Assembly (NCBI GenBank): GCA_963732375.1
Contig: CAVSZE010000012.1
Location: 558,001-622,000 of the forward strand
DNA from: RPQJ01 sp963732375
GTDB lineage: Bacteria; Pseudomonadota; Gammaproteobacteria; Steroidobacterales; Steroidobacteraceae
Length of the DNA stretch: 64,000 nucleotides
Reading direction: 5' to 3'
Each line of letters starts with the position of its first letter. The stretch's first letter is position 1. Below the pieces are notes generated by a model. It saw only the letters and a list, made by a program, of their open reading frames with translations. It did no database searches and was not told the origin of the DNA. Below, piece after piece: positions 8,254-17,021 of this stretch. The position numbers and the translations under genes are program-made.

Positions 8254-8879
8254 CACCGGATCAGGTTGGAACACTGGCCTGGGACAAGGGCGCTGGCCTG
8301 CTCCCGGCGATCGTGCAGCACGCACGCACCGGCCAGGTGCTGATGCTCGCATTCATGAACCAGGAGGCGCTCCGCCTGACACTCTCGACCGGGCGCGTCG
8401 TCTTCTTCAGTCGCTCGCGCAAGCAGCTTTGGACCAAGGGCGAAACCTCGGGAAACTACCTTAACGTCGTGGACGCCAGCGTCGACTGCGACGCCGACTC
8501 GATACTCGTACTGGCCGATCCGCTTGGACCGGCCTGCCACAATGGAACGGAGTCGTGCTTCGCAAGCGCCGCATCCACCGACGCTCAGTCGCTCTCGTTC
8601 CTTCGCGTGCTCGAGACAACGATCGCCAGTCGCATGGCCGAGAAGCCCGAAGGCAGTTACACCGCACGGCTTGTGTCCGAGGGCCCTGCCCGTATCGCGC
8701 AGAAAGTCGGTGAGGAAGGCGTGGAGACCGCGCTTGCAGCGGTTACGCGGGACGACGCGGGCCTGCTGTCGGAGTGCGCGGACCTCGTCTATCACCTGGT
8801 CGTGCTGCTGAAATCGCGCGACCTGGCGCTCGACGACCTCGTCGCCGAATTACGCTCGCGTCACGACCGGCGGCCCTGA
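8250..8879 (+). CDS. hisI: bifunctional phosphoribosyl-AMP cyclohydrolase / phosphoribosyl-ATP pyrophosphatase
   Basis: HisIE fusion of 209 residues performing steps two and three of histidine synthesis. The N-terminal cyclohydrolase has LMLAFMNQEAL, SGNYLNVVDASVDCDAD and the metal-binding CHNGTESCF. The C-terminal MazG-like pyrophosphohydrolase has GSYTARL, KVGEEGVETALAA and ECADLVYHL. The start is GTG at 8250, overlapping the hisF stop. Its last 30 bases overlap the convergent MFS gene. Confidence 0.95.
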   Translation: MTPDQVGTLAWDKGAGLLPAIVQHARTGQVLMLAFMNQEALRLTLSTGRVVFFSRSRKQLWTKGETSGNYLNVVDASVDCDADSILVLADPLGPACHNGTESCFASAASTDAQSLSFLRVLETTIASRMAEKPEGSYTARLVSEGPARIAQKVGEEGVETALAAVTRDDAGLLSECADLVYHLVVLLKSRDLALDDLVAELRSRHDRRP

Positions 8880-10043
8880 CCTGCCGCCCGCCGCCAGGGC
8901 GAGCATCAGTCCGGCGGCCGCGGCAGTTACGATCGCCGAGACCGCGAATGCTACCGGCGAACCGAAGCGCTCCCAGATCACGCCGAACAGGACCGCACCC
9001 GGCAGCGCGAGCAAACCGCTCGCAAGGTGATAGAGCCCGAATGCCGTGCCGCGCTGCTCGGCGGCCGCGTGGTCGCCGATCACCGACCGCTCGGCCGGTT
9101 CCGTGATCGCGAGTGTGGCCGAATACGCGATGAACAGCACCCAGACGCCCAATGTGCCCGGCCCGGCGAAAGCAAGCAGCGACAGCACGGCCACCCGCAG
9201 TCCCCAGCCTCCAAGCAGCAACGGCAGTCGCCCGATGCGATCGGACAGGATTCCGGCGGGCATCGCGATCACCATCTTCGCCACGCTTGCGGCGGCCCAG
9301 ACCAGCGGCACCCAGACCACCTGCAGCCCGGCCTGACGCGCCCAGAGCACGACAAACACCTCGGGCACGCTCGCGAGCGCGAGCAGGCCCGCCGCCACGA
9401 TCATTGCGCGCAGTCGGCCGTGCAGCGCGCCCCATGAGAACCTAGGTGGCGCCGGCACTGCCGCCGCCTGCGCAGAGGGCACGCCAAAATAGAGCAGCAT
9501 CAGCACCAACACGCCGGGCACGGCCGACGCCAGGAATACGTGCTTCAGGTCCACCTGCGACTTCAGCAGCACGAAAGCGAGCAGTGGGCCGATCACCGAC
9601 CCGGCGTGGTCCATGGAACGATGAAAGCCGAAGGCCCGCCCGCGTTGTTCGGGGGTCGCCGATGCGGCGATCAACGCGTCACGTGGCGCAGTGCGGATGC
9701 CCTTGCCGACGCGGTCGAGAAAGCGCAGCACCAGCACCGCAGGCCAACCGACGGCCAGACCGATCAGCGGCCGCATCGAGTTTGAAAGCGTATAGCCGGT
9801 GAGCACCAGCGACTTCGCTCGCACGCCACGGTCGGCCAAGCGGCCCGAGACCAGCTTCAGGATGCTCGCCGTCGCTTCCGCAAGTCCCTCCACCAGTCCG
9901 ACGATCGCCGGTCCGGCGCCCAGCGCGGCCGTCAGGAAGATCGGCAGCAATGGTGTGATCATCTCGCTCGCCGCGTCGTTCAGCAGCGAGACCAGGCCGA
10001 GCACGACGACGGTGCGCGGCAGCGCGGTCCGCACGGGCGTCAT
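8850..10043 (-). CDS. major facilitator superfamily transporter
   Basis: A 397-residue membrane protein with the 12-helix pattern of the MFS. It carries SLLNDAASEMITPLLPIFL in the first helix, a loop 2-3 motif-A-like GRLADRGVRAKSL, and its second-half counterpart GILSDRIGRLPLLLGG. The ATG at 10043 lies 10 bases after the asd stop; longer in-frame starts run into asd. No substrate can be assigned. Position after lysAC-asd hints at an amino-acid or metabolite exporter, but nothing in the sequence proves this. It ends inside the convergent hisIE gene by 30 bases. Confidence 0.85.
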   Translation of the reverse strand: MTPVRTALPRTVVVLGLVSLLNDAASEMITPLLPIFLTAALGAGPAIVGLVEGLAEATASILKLVSGRLADRGVRAKSLVLTGYTLSNSMRPLIGLAVGWPAVLVLRFLDRVGKGIRTAPRDALIAASATPEQRGRAFGFHRSMDHAGSVIGPLLAFVLLKSQVDLKHVFLASAVPGVLVLMLLYFGVPSAQAAAVPAPPRFSWGALHGRLRAMIVAAGLLALASVPEVFVVLWARQAGLQVVWVPLVWAAASVAKMVIAMPAGILSDRIGRLPLLLGGWGLRVAVLSLLAFAGPGTLGVWVLFIAYSATLAITEPAERSVIGDHAAAEQRGTAFGLYHLASGLLALPGAVLFGVIWERFGSPVAFAVSAIVTAAAAGLMLALAAGGRSGPPVVTRA

Positions 10044-10053
10044 TGTCGATTCG

Positions 10054-11169
10054 TCAGTGCCGCTGCTCGAGCAAGATGCGCAGCATGCGCCGCAGCGGCT
10101 CCGCGGCACCCCACAGCAACTGGTCGCCAACCGTGAAGGCGGTGAGGTATTCGCCTCCCATGGCGAGCTTGCGCACACGTCCCACCGGAACCTCGAGCGT
10201 GCCGCTCACCCGCGCCGGCGTGAGCTCGCGAATCGACGACTCACGATCGTTCGGCACCAGCCGCACCCAGTCGTTACCGCTGGCGATCAGTTGCTCGATC
10301 TCGGCAAGCGGCAGGTCGCGCTTCAACTTGATGGTCATGGCCTGGCTGTGGCAGCGCATCGCGCCCACGCGCACGCACACGCCATCGACCGGGATCGCGT
10401 GCACCACGCGCCCCAGGATCTTGTTTGTCTCGGCGCTGCCCTTCCACTCCTCGCGGCTCTGGCCGTTACCGAGGTCCTTGTCGATCCACGGTATCAGGCT
10501 CCCCGCCAGCGGAACCGAAAAATTCTGCGTCGGAAGGCCGGGGCTTCGCAGCGCGTCGGTCACCGCGCGGTCGATGTCGAGGATGGCACTGCCGGGATCG
10601 GCGAGCTGCCCTGCGGCTGCCGCGTGCAGCGCGCCCATCTGCTCGAGCAGCTCGCGCATGTTCTGCGCGCCCGCACCCGATGCCGCCTGGTAGGTCATCG
10701 TGGTGATCCACTCGACCAGGCCCTCGCGGAACAACCCGCCGAGCGCCATCAGCATCAGCGAGACCGTGCAGTTTCCGCCGACGTAATCGCGGACCCCTGC
10801 GTGCAAGCCTTCATCGATGACCTTGCGGTTCACCGGGTCGAGGATGATGACGGCGTCGTCTTTCATCCGCAGCGCCGACGCAGCGTCGATCCAGTAGCCG
10901 TTCCAGCCGGCCGCTCGCAGCTGCGGATGCACTGAGCTGGTGTATTCGCCGCCCTGGCAGGTGAGGATCACGTCGCACGCGGCCAGCGCGTCGAGGTCGT
11001 TGGCATCGACGAGCACGCCGGAGCCGCGGCCTACGTCCGGGGCCTGGCCACCGGCCTGCGAGGTGCTGAAGAACTGCGGCTCGAGCAGGCCGAAATCCTG
11101 TTCTTCTGCCATGCGTTGCATCAGGACCGAGCCCACCATTCCCCGCCAGCCGACGATGCCTGTCTTCAC
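10054..11169 (-). CDS. asd: aspartate-semialdehyde dehydrogenase
   Basis: NADPH-dependent enzyme of 371 residues reducing aspartyl phosphate to aspartate semialdehyde, the branch point to lysine, threonine and methionine. The NADP-binding motif GWRGMVGSVLMQRM begins the protein, the catalytic cysteine is in YVGGNCTVSLMLMAL, and the substrate-binding histidine region MRCHSQAMTIKL is near residue 280. It lies 17 bases after lysAC, which supplies the preceding step. The length fits the gram-negative-type enzyme. Confidence 0.95.
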   Translation of the reverse strand: MKTGIVGWRGMVGSVLMQRMAEEQDFGLLEPQFFSTSQAGGQAPDVGRGSGVLVDANDLDALAACDVILTCQGGEYTSSVHPQLRAAGWNGYWIDAASALRMKDDAVIILDPVNRKVIDEGLHAGVRDYVGGNCTVSLMLMALGGLFREGLVEWITTMTYQAASGAGAQNMRELLEQMGALHAAAAGQLADPGSAILDIDRAVTDALRSPGLPTQNFSVPLAGSLIPWIDKDLGNGQSREEWKGSAETNKILGRVVHAIPVDGVCVRVGAMRCHSQAMTIKLKRDLPLAEIEQLIASGNDWVRLVPNDRESSIRELTPARVSGTLEVPVGRVRKLAMGGEYLTAFTVGDQLLWGAAEPLRRMLRILLEQRH

Positions 11170-11186
11170 CCGCTACTCCGCAACCG

Positions 11187-13775
11187 CTAGATGACCAGTT
11201 CCCGCGCGGGTTCGCGCAGGTTGTACGAAGAACTCATCACGTGACCATAGGCTCCCGCGTTCGCGATCAGGATCGTGTCGCCCTCCACGGTCGGCGGCAA
11301 CAGGCGCTCGTGCCCGAGGTAGTCCGCCGACTCGCAGATCGGTCCGACCACGTTGTACACCTCGGTGCCCGGCTCGCCGAGGCGTGTCAGGTTCACGATG
11401 TCGTGGTGGGAGCCGTACAGTGCCGGCCGCAGCAGCGAGTTCATCCCGGTCGTGACGCCCACGTACTGCACCGTTCCCTTGCCCTTGAGCTGGGTCACCT
11501 GCGCGAGCAGGACGCCGGCCTGCGCGACCAGGAATCGTCCCGGCTCCAGCCAGATCGCGAGCCCTGGCCAGCGGACCTTGAGTTCCTCGATCACGCCCTG
11601 CAGCATCGCGAGGTCCACCGGGACCTGGCCTGGCTTTTCGGGCACGCCCAGCCCGCCGCCCAGGTCGATGACCTTCACGTCAGGGAATCGCGCCGCGAGA
11701 TCGCCGAGCAACTGTCCGACCTGCTGCCAGTTGCGCACGTCGAACACGCCACTGCCCGTGTGGGCGTGCAGGCCGACCACCCGGGCACCTGCGGCAGCGA
11801 CCAGGCGTTCGAGTTCGTCGAGTTCGAAAAGCGGAACGCCAAACTTCGAATGCACGCCCGCGGTACGGACGTGGTCATGGTGCCCACGGCCAAATCCGGT
11901 GTCGAGCCGCACCAGCACGTCGCGGCCCCGGAACAGCTCCGGCCAGTGACGCAGCGCATGCAGGTTGTCGAGCGTGAGGTGAATGCCCTGCTCCAGCGCC
12001 CACTCGTACTCCGAGCGCGGCGCGAAATTTGGCGTGAAGAGGATTTGGCCCCTGTCGATGCCCGGCAGCGTCTCGAGCACCCGCTCACACTCTCCCTGCG
12101 ATACGCATTCGAAAGCGAGCCCGAGGTCGGCGAACGAGCGCAGGATCTCGGCGTGCGGATTGGCCTTGATCGCGTAGAAGATCCGCTCGACGCCGCCGAT
12201 TGCCAGTAACTGGCGGGCGGTGTGCTCGAGCGTCGCGCGGTCGTACACGTAGGCGCAGTTCTCGGCCCTGGCGATGCGCACCAGCTCGTCGCGCCGCGCC
12301 TCCCACCACGGCGGGCCGCCCACCGGGATCGGCGCGCCGACGCCGTGGATCTGCTCCCAGGTCGGCCCGAGCACGTGATCGGACGGCGCATTCCTGACGA
12401 TCACGTCGTGCAGCCGGCTCACCAGCCGGTCGCCCTGTTCTTCGTCCACCACGAAGGTGATGTTGAGGTCGTTCGCCGCCTGCGTGACCAGGTAGATGCG
12501 CTGCTCCTCGAACAGTTCCAGTGCGTCCCCGAGACGGTGCAGCGTGGCGCGGATACTGCGTCCGACCAGGCTGACCGCCGAGCAAGGGCCGATCACCTCG
12601 ACCCGGCACAGTTTCGCCAAAGAAGCCACCAGCGCCTCGAGTGCCCGCGCGTCTAGCGCGTTGGCTGCCGGATCGAGTGACACGGTGACGCTGGTCTCCG
12701 AGGTGGAGACGAGGTCCACCGACACGCCGTGTTCCTTGAAGACCGAGAAGGCATCGCCGAGGAAACCCACCTGGTGCCACATGCCCAGCGTTTCCATCGA
12801 GAGCAGCGTGATGCCCTTCTTGCTGCAGACAGCCTTGACGCGCGCCCCGCCGTTACCGCCGGTGGCGGTGACGACCGTGCCCTCGAGTTCCGGCTGGTGG
12901 GTCGCGTGAATCGAAACCTGGATCCCGTACTGCTTCGCCGGCAGGATGCAGCGCGGGTGCAGCACCTTGGCGCCGCTGCTAGCGATCTCCTGCGCCTCGT
13001 CGTAGTCGAGCGACTTCAGCAGCCGCGCATTCGGCACGGCGCGTGGATTCGCGGTGAACATGCCGGGCACGTCGGTCCAGATCTCGAGGCGCCGCGCGTG
13101 CAGCTTGGCGGCGAAATAGCTGCCGGACGTGTCGGAACCACCACGACCGAGCAACACCGTCTCGCCCATCGCGTCGCTGGCGATGAAACCCTGTGTAAGC
13201 AGCACGCCGCTGCCCGATGCAAGTCGACGCTGAAGGTCGGCGTCCGGCTCGAAATTGCAGGTCGCGGAGAGGTACCCGGCGCGCTGTGTCGCACCGACGC
13301 GCTCCTCGGCATGCAGGATCGTGCGGGCATCGATCCACTGCACGTCGAGCCCCTCGGACGCGAGGAAATCGGCGCCGATGCGGGTAGCCATCAGTTCCCC
13401 GGCTGCCATCACCCGGGCTCGCAGGCGATCGCTGACCTCGCCGATCAGGTGGACACCGGATGCCATCCTGCGCAGCTCGATGAAATAGCGTTCGAGTTCC
13501 GGGCTGATCGCGATCCCGAGGTCACGCGACAGGTCGGTGTGCCGCAGCTCGATCTGGTCCATCACCGGCTCCCAGTCGCCGGCCAGCGCCTTGGTGAGCA
13601 GTTGTTCGAGGCGGTCCGTGATGCCGGAGAGAGCTGAATGAACGACCACGGGCCTGAGCCCTTCGTCGAGCCTGGCGCGAACGACGCCAGCCACGTTCTT
13701 CCAGTTGCTTACGCTCGAGACGCTGGTGCCGCCGAACTTCAGGACGACCCAGTGGGATTCTGCATTGCTAGTCAT
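11187..13775 (-). CDS. lysAC: bifunctional aspartokinase / diaminopimelate decarboxylase fusion
   Basis: An 862-residue fusion joining the first and last enzymes of lysine synthesis. The N-terminal kinase begins VVLKFGGTSVSS, contains GRGGSDTSGSYFAA, and has an ACT-type regulatory region. The C-terminal decarboxylase begins near residue 470. Its PLP lysine is Lys537 in FYAIKANPHAEIL, followed by HTGSGVFD, and the active-site cysteine is in PICESADYLGHE. Similar fusions are known in xanthomonads. The ATG at 13775 is preceded by TAAGGA. The kinase is probably feedback controlled. asd follows at 17 bases. Confidence 0.94.
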   Translation of the reverse strand: MTSNAESHWVVLKFGGTSVSSVSNWKNVAGVVRARLDEGLRPVVVHSALSGITDRLEQLLTKALAGDWEPVMDQIELRHTDLSRDLGIAISPELERYFIELRRMASGVHLIGEVSDRLRARVMAAGELMATRIGADFLASEGLDVQWIDARTILHAEERVGATQRAGYLSATCNFEPDADLQRRLASGSGVLLTQGFIASDAMGETVLLGRGGSDTSGSYFAAKLHARRLEIWTDVPGMFTANPRAVPNARLLKSLDYDEAQEIASSGAKVLHPRCILPAKQYGIQVSIHATHQPELEGTVVTATGGNGGARVKAVCSKKGITLLSMETLGMWHQVGFLGDAFSVFKEHGVSVDLVSTSETSVTVSLDPAANALDARALEALVASLAKLCRVEVIGPCSAVSLVGRSIRATLHRLGDALELFEEQRIYLVTQAANDLNITFVVDEEQGDRLVSRLHDVIVRNAPSDHVLGPTWEQIHGVGAPIPVGGPPWWEARRDELVRIARAENCAYVYDRATLEHTARQLLAIGGVERIFYAIKANPHAEILRSFADLGLAFECVSQGECERVLETLPGIDRGQILFTPNFAPRSEYEWALEQGIHLTLDNLHALRHWPELFRGRDVLVRLDTGFGRGHHDHVRTAGVHSKFGVPLFELDELERLVAAAGARVVGLHAHTGSGVFDVRNWQQVGQLLGDLAARFPDVKVIDLGGGLGVPEKPGQVPVDLAMLQGVIEELKVRWPGLAIWLEPGRFLVAQAGVLLAQVTQLKGKGTVQYVGVTTGMNSLLRPALYGSHHDIVNLTRLGEPGTEVYNVVGPICESADYLGHERLLPPTVEGDTILIANAGAYGHVMSSSYNLREPARELVI

Positions 13776-13832
13776 CGAGCGGTCCTTAGGAGGGCTCCCG
13801 GGACTCGGAGCCGGGGCCGCAGTGCGGAATCG

Positions 13833-14042
13833 TCAGACGTCGTCGTAGACGTCCTTCAGTTGCTTCTGCAGCCGCTTTTCGGCGAGCACGTCCTCGAGCT
13901 TGCTCCACGCGGCCTTGCCTCGCTTCACGACTGCCGCCTGCTTGCGCCGGTCGGGGCGGTCGATGAAACGGTCGTAATCCTCTTCGTCGGCATTCGCCAC
14001 GAAATCACCGTCCAGGTCGAACTGCTCCGCTTCCCGTTCCAT
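13833..14042 (-). CDS. small charged conserved-looking protein upstream of lysAC
   Basis: A 69-residue hydrophilic protein with an acidic first half (ANADEEDYDRFID) and a basic, probably helical second half (LEDVLAEKRLQKQLKDVYDD). It has no signal peptide or membrane segment. The tail resembles the short DUF3545/PA3496-type proteins of gammaproteobacteria, but the match is only by eye. It begins a likely operon with lysAC (57 bases downstream) and sits directly behind a good promoter, which supports it being real. Function unknown. Confidence 0.65.
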   Translation of the reverse strand: MEREAEQFDLDGDFVANADEEDYDRFIDRPDRRKQAAVVKRGKAAWSKLEDVLAEKRLQKQLKDVYDDV

Positions 14043-14108
14043 GTGACGACCTTGAGAAAGTCCTGAGTTTTCAACGTGCTGCCCGAAATTATCGGCGCAG
14101 GGCTGCGA

Positions 14109-14136
14109 ACTATATACGAATCACTTGGCTTCACAA
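14109..14136 (-). promoter_or_regulatory. sigma-70-like promoter for the small gene-lysAC-asd operon
   Basis: On the minus strand TTGTGA (14136-14131) and TATAGT (14114-14109) are separated by 16 bases. They lie about 65 bases upstream of the ATG at 14042 in an AT-richer intergenic segment. The match and position are good, but no transcript evidence is available here. Confidence 0.5.
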
Positions 14137-14208
14137 GGGTCTGCTGTTGCAACGCAGCGGCCAGGCCGTCCCGGCCGGATAAATATCTTTTGGTACAAAA
14201 GCTTACGA

Positions 14209-15024
14209 TTACTTCCGAGACACGACTATCGGTGCGCCCCTGGCAATCCCCAGGCCTTCGGCGGCGCTACCCTCGGCCCTCGCGACCTCGAGGACCGCAA
14301 ACGAATTCACCAGCGCGAGGTACTCGCCAGGCCTGACATCCGAGTAGGTCCGGCGCAACGGCAGGTCCCTGCCGGCCACCCGGACGACCGGCTGCGCGAT
14401 GCCGAGCAGGTGCCGTCGGTCGATGTTCGTGAGCAAGTTTCCGAATCGGTCCACGGTCACGACGGTGCCCGTGACCTGGCCTGAGGCCACGACGGGATCC
14501 TCGATCCACCCGGGGATCAACTCACCGACCTGCGGCCCGAGAGCGGCCGGCTGCTCGCGCCCGGCGGCCAGCTCTGCCGCGAGCGGTGCGAACACATCGC
14601 GGCCGTGAAAGGTCGCGCTGGGTGTGTCCAACCCGAGGCGCCGCAAGCTGCCCGGCGACACCCGCCGCAGTACCGGCGCCTCCGCAGCGTCCACCACTGC
14701 CGCCAGCAACCCGTTGTCCGGCGCGAGAAAGACATGACCTTCCGCCTCCACGATCGCGAAATCACGCTCGCTGCCGACGCCGGGATCGACAACGGCAACG
14801 TGAACGGTCCCACCCGGGAAGTATCTGAAAGACCGGGCCAGCCAGAAGCCCGCTTCCGCCGGCCAGTGCGCCAGCACCTCGTGCGTAAGGTCCACGATGC
14901 AAGCATCCCTGTATCGCGCGAGGACCTGGCCCTTCATCACACCGACGAACGGATCCTTGAGCCCGAAGTCCGTCGTCAGCGTCACGACGCCGGATGCGCT
15001 GAATTGCCGCGTTCCCGATGTCAT
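14209..15024 (-). CDS. SAM hydroxide adenosyltransferase (DUF62 family)
   Basis: A 271-residue member of the family related to fluorinase and chlorinase. It hydrolyses S-adenosylmethionine to adenosine and methionine using water. Family hallmarks are LTTDFGLKDPFVGVMKG with the ribose-binding Asp, VDPGVGSER, APDNGLL, and TVDRFGNLLTNI in the C-terminal domain. No halogenase-specific feature is claimed. The physiological role is unclear in most bacteria. The gene is monocistronic as seen here; its neighbours are on other transcripts. Confidence 0.88.
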   Translation of the reverse strand: MTSGTRQFSASGVVTLTTDFGLKDPFVGVMKGQVLARYRDACIVDLTHEVLAHWPAEAGFWLARSFRYFPGGTVHVAVVDPGVGSERDFAIVEAEGHVFLAPDNGLLAAVVDAAEAPVLRRVSPGSLRRLGLDTPSATFHGRDVFAPLAAELAAGREQPAALGPQVGELIPGWIEDPVVASGQVTGTVVTVDRFGNLLTNIDRRHLLGIAQPVVRVAGRDLPLRRTYSDVRPGEYLALVNSFAVLEVARAEGSAAEGLGIARGAPIVVSRK

Positions 15025-15105
15025 CAGGTGATTTCCGTCGCTGGACCCGCAAGACGCGGGCGGTGACAGGTTAGACTGCCCCGCTCCCAGCTGCTACGCG
15101 AACGC

Positions 15106-15777
15106 ATGCCCTACCTGTACCTGGTGCGCCACGCACAGCCGGATTTCACCGGCCACTACGATTCTGTAACCCAACTCGGCATCCAGCAGTCAGTTTGGCT
15201 CGGTGAACATTTTGCTGCGTGCGGGATCCGGTTCTCGCGCGTGATCTGCGGCAGCCTGCAGCGCCAGCGGCACACGCTCGAGACGATACTGGGCTGCCTG
15301 CCAGAGGCGCCGCACGCAATCACCGACCCGCGCTTCAATGAATACGACGCGGCGAGCGTGGTCGGCGCGTTCGAACTGGGCGACGAGCGCGCGATGCGCG
15401 CTAGCGGCGACCGGGCAAGCTATTTCCTGGCCCTGCGCCATGCGCTCCAGGCCTGGTCACGCCAGGATGAAGCGGTTCCCGGCGGGGAATCCTGGGCCCA
15501 GTTCGGCGCAAGGATCACGGCTGGCGTGGCAGATGCCTGCGACGGGCTCGACCGGGATGCGAAAGTGCTGGTGGTAACGTCGGGAGGCGTGATCGGCCGG
15601 GCGGTCGCCGAGATCCTGCGTGCCGGCGCGGATTCGGCGATACAGCTGAACCTGCAGACGCGTAACACCGGGGTCAGTGAAATCGCGCGTGGCCGGTCGG
15701 CGACGCGCCTGGTCGCCTTCAACGCAGTGCCACACCTCGAGCGCACGGACCGGGCGCACGCGGTGACGCATTCGTGA
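15106..15777 (+). CDS. histidine phosphatase family protein
   Basis: A 223-residue branch-1/2-like histidine phosphatase (phosphoglycerate-mutase fold). The phospho-accepting histidine is in the N-terminal LVRHAQPDFTG. The segment that normally holds the second catalytic histidine (VVTHGG-like) reads VVTSGGVIGR, with Ser159 in place of His. A subset of the family shares this, so the protein may still be active with altered chemistry. Substrate unknown. It is transcribed alone on the plus strand between two minus-strand genes. Confidence 0.75.
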   Translation: MPYLYLVRHAQPDFTGHYDSVTQLGIQQSVWLGEHFAACGIRFSRVICGSLQRQRHTLETILGCLPEAPHAITDPRFNEYDAASVVGAFELGDERAMRASGDRASYFLALRHALQAWSRQDEAVPGGESWAQFGARITAGVADACDGLDRDAKVLVVTSGGVIGRAVAEILRAGADSAIQLNLQTRNTGVSEIARGRSATRLVAFNAVPHLERTDRAHAVTHS

Positions 15778-15789
15778 TCCGCGGGAATC

Positions 15790-16806
15790 TCAGGCCGACT
15801 TGATCAGCGACGCAAGGCTGCGTGTGTCGATCGTGCCCGACATCCGTTGGATCTGGTCCTGGTAGCGCGGCGCGAGGCCCTTCGCTTCCTCGAGCATGGA
15901 CAGGAAGGTCTGCTTGAGCGTCGTCGCGTCGATACTGCGGCCGGAGGCGTAATAGCGCTGCGCGACTCGCCCGAGCGCGTAGGTCGTGGCGAACGACATG
16001 CCGGAACTCGCAGCCTGTCGCCCGATCGAGCGACCCAGGCCGCCGCCGATACCGCCCAGCAATCCACCGAGCAGCTTGCGACCGAACTGCTCCAGGTACT
16101 GGCCGGTGAGACCGACACCGACCGTCGCAAGGAAATCCCTGGCCTGGCCCGCGTCCATCGGATAGCCGTGGGCCTTGCCGATCCGGTAGACCAGCCTCAC
16201 CTGCAGCGGGATGATGGCCATCGAGGCCAGCGACTCCGGCAGGATTTCGAGCGCCGCATTGGTGATCGAGGCCTTCAGTATCAGAGCGTCCGTTTCCGCA
16301 TCCGTCATGGACGAACGGCCGGTCACGGTTCCCGACACGCCTGGGGAATCTGCCGTAGCGGCATCGCTGGCCGAAGCGTTGCCGGCGGTCGGGGTATGCG
16401 CCGGCAACTGGTAGGGCTTGGCTCCGAAGCCAGCATCCGCGACAGCATCTGCCTGCCGACTCGTCGCAGCGGCCACTGCCACATCCAGTCCAAGCGCATG
16501 CGAAAGCCTGCCGAGGAAATCTCGCTCCTCCGGGCCTTGCGCGCCATCCGCGTCGCAGATTCCCAGCGCCATTTCAAACGCGAGCTGCCGTGCCCCTGGC
16601 GAACTCAAGGCTCCCGCAACCTGCGCAAGGTCGGGTTTCTCGATCAGTACTTCGCGGTAAAGGGCCGGCAGGTCGAGTCCAGCGTCCGTCCCCAGCGCGT
16701 CGGCGACGCGCTTCACCTCGGCTCGCTCACGCTCGTCCTTCAGGCCGTCGGCAAAGGCGGCCATCAGCGCGATGGTGAGGATGGGACGGATGTCCTGCGG
16801 ATTCAT
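15790..16806 (-). CDS. TerB-like / DUF697 (YcjF-like) two-domain protein
   Basis: A 338-residue protein. The N-terminal region (about 1-115) resembles TerB all-helical domains, with ALMAAFADGLKDERERAEV and a second half-repeat around FEMALGICDADGAQGPEE. The C-terminal region (about 190-330) resembles DUF697/YcjF, with ASMAIIPLQVRLVYRIGKAHG and a glycine-rich membrane-interacting stretch GGLLGGIGGGLG. A low-complexity linker joins them. The ATG at 16806 is 16 bases after tRNA-Pro; longer frames read through the tRNA. Function unknown, possibly membrane-associated. Confidence 0.72.
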   Translation of the reverse strand: MNPQDIRPILTIALMAAFADGLKDERERAEVKRVADALGTDAGLDLPALYREVLIEKPDLAQVAGALSSPGARQLAFEMALGICDADGAQGPEERDFLGRLSHALGLDVAVAAATSRQADAVADAGFGAKPYQLPAHTPTAGNASASDAATADSPGVSGTVTGRSSMTDAETDALILKASITNAALEILPESLASMAIIPLQVRLVYRIGKAHGYPMDAGQARDFLATVGVGLTGQYLEQFGRKLLGGLLGGIGGGLGRSIGRQAASSGMSFATTYALGRVAQRYYASGRSIDATTLKQTFLSMLEEAKGLAPRYQDQIQRMSGTIDTRSLASLIKSA

Positions 16807-16822
16807 TTTGGTAAATTCGAAT

Positions 16823-16899
16823 TGGTCGGAGCGAGAGGATTCGAACCTCCGACCCCTTGCACCCCATGCAAGTGCGCTACCAGACTGCGCCACGCTCCG
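16823..16899 (-). tRNA. tRNA-Pro (GGG)
   Basis: 77 bases with CCA encoded. The acceptor stem CGGAGCG pairs with CGCTCCG, and the TpsiC arm contains GGTTCGAATCC. The anticodon stem CTTGC/GCAAG encloses ATGGGGT, giving anticodon GGG for proline codon CCC. It follows the merR terminator and precedes the TerB/DUF697 gene. Confidence 0.95.
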
Positions 16900-16957
16900 A
16901 CCGGGCGCGGATTATAGCCGAAAGTTGCCAGCCGCCAGTGATCGGCCCCCTGCTGAA

Positions 16958-16982
16958 ACGAAAAAGGCCGGCAATGCCGGCC
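16958..16982 (-). terminator. rho-independent terminator of the pheST-ihfA-merR operon
   Basis: On the minus strand GGCCGGC and GCCGGCC form a perfect 7-bp stem around ATT, followed directly by TTTTTCG. It sits 39 bases after the merR stop. Confidence 0.85.
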
Positions 16983-17021
16983 CTGGGGTCGCTACAAGAC
17001 GCGTATCCGCAAGCGATAGGT

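Noticed and set aside
9027..9437. Plus-strand frames within the MFS gene
   Set aside because: Shadows of a hydrophobic membrane-protein gene; residues are Arg/Pro-rich without family resemblance.
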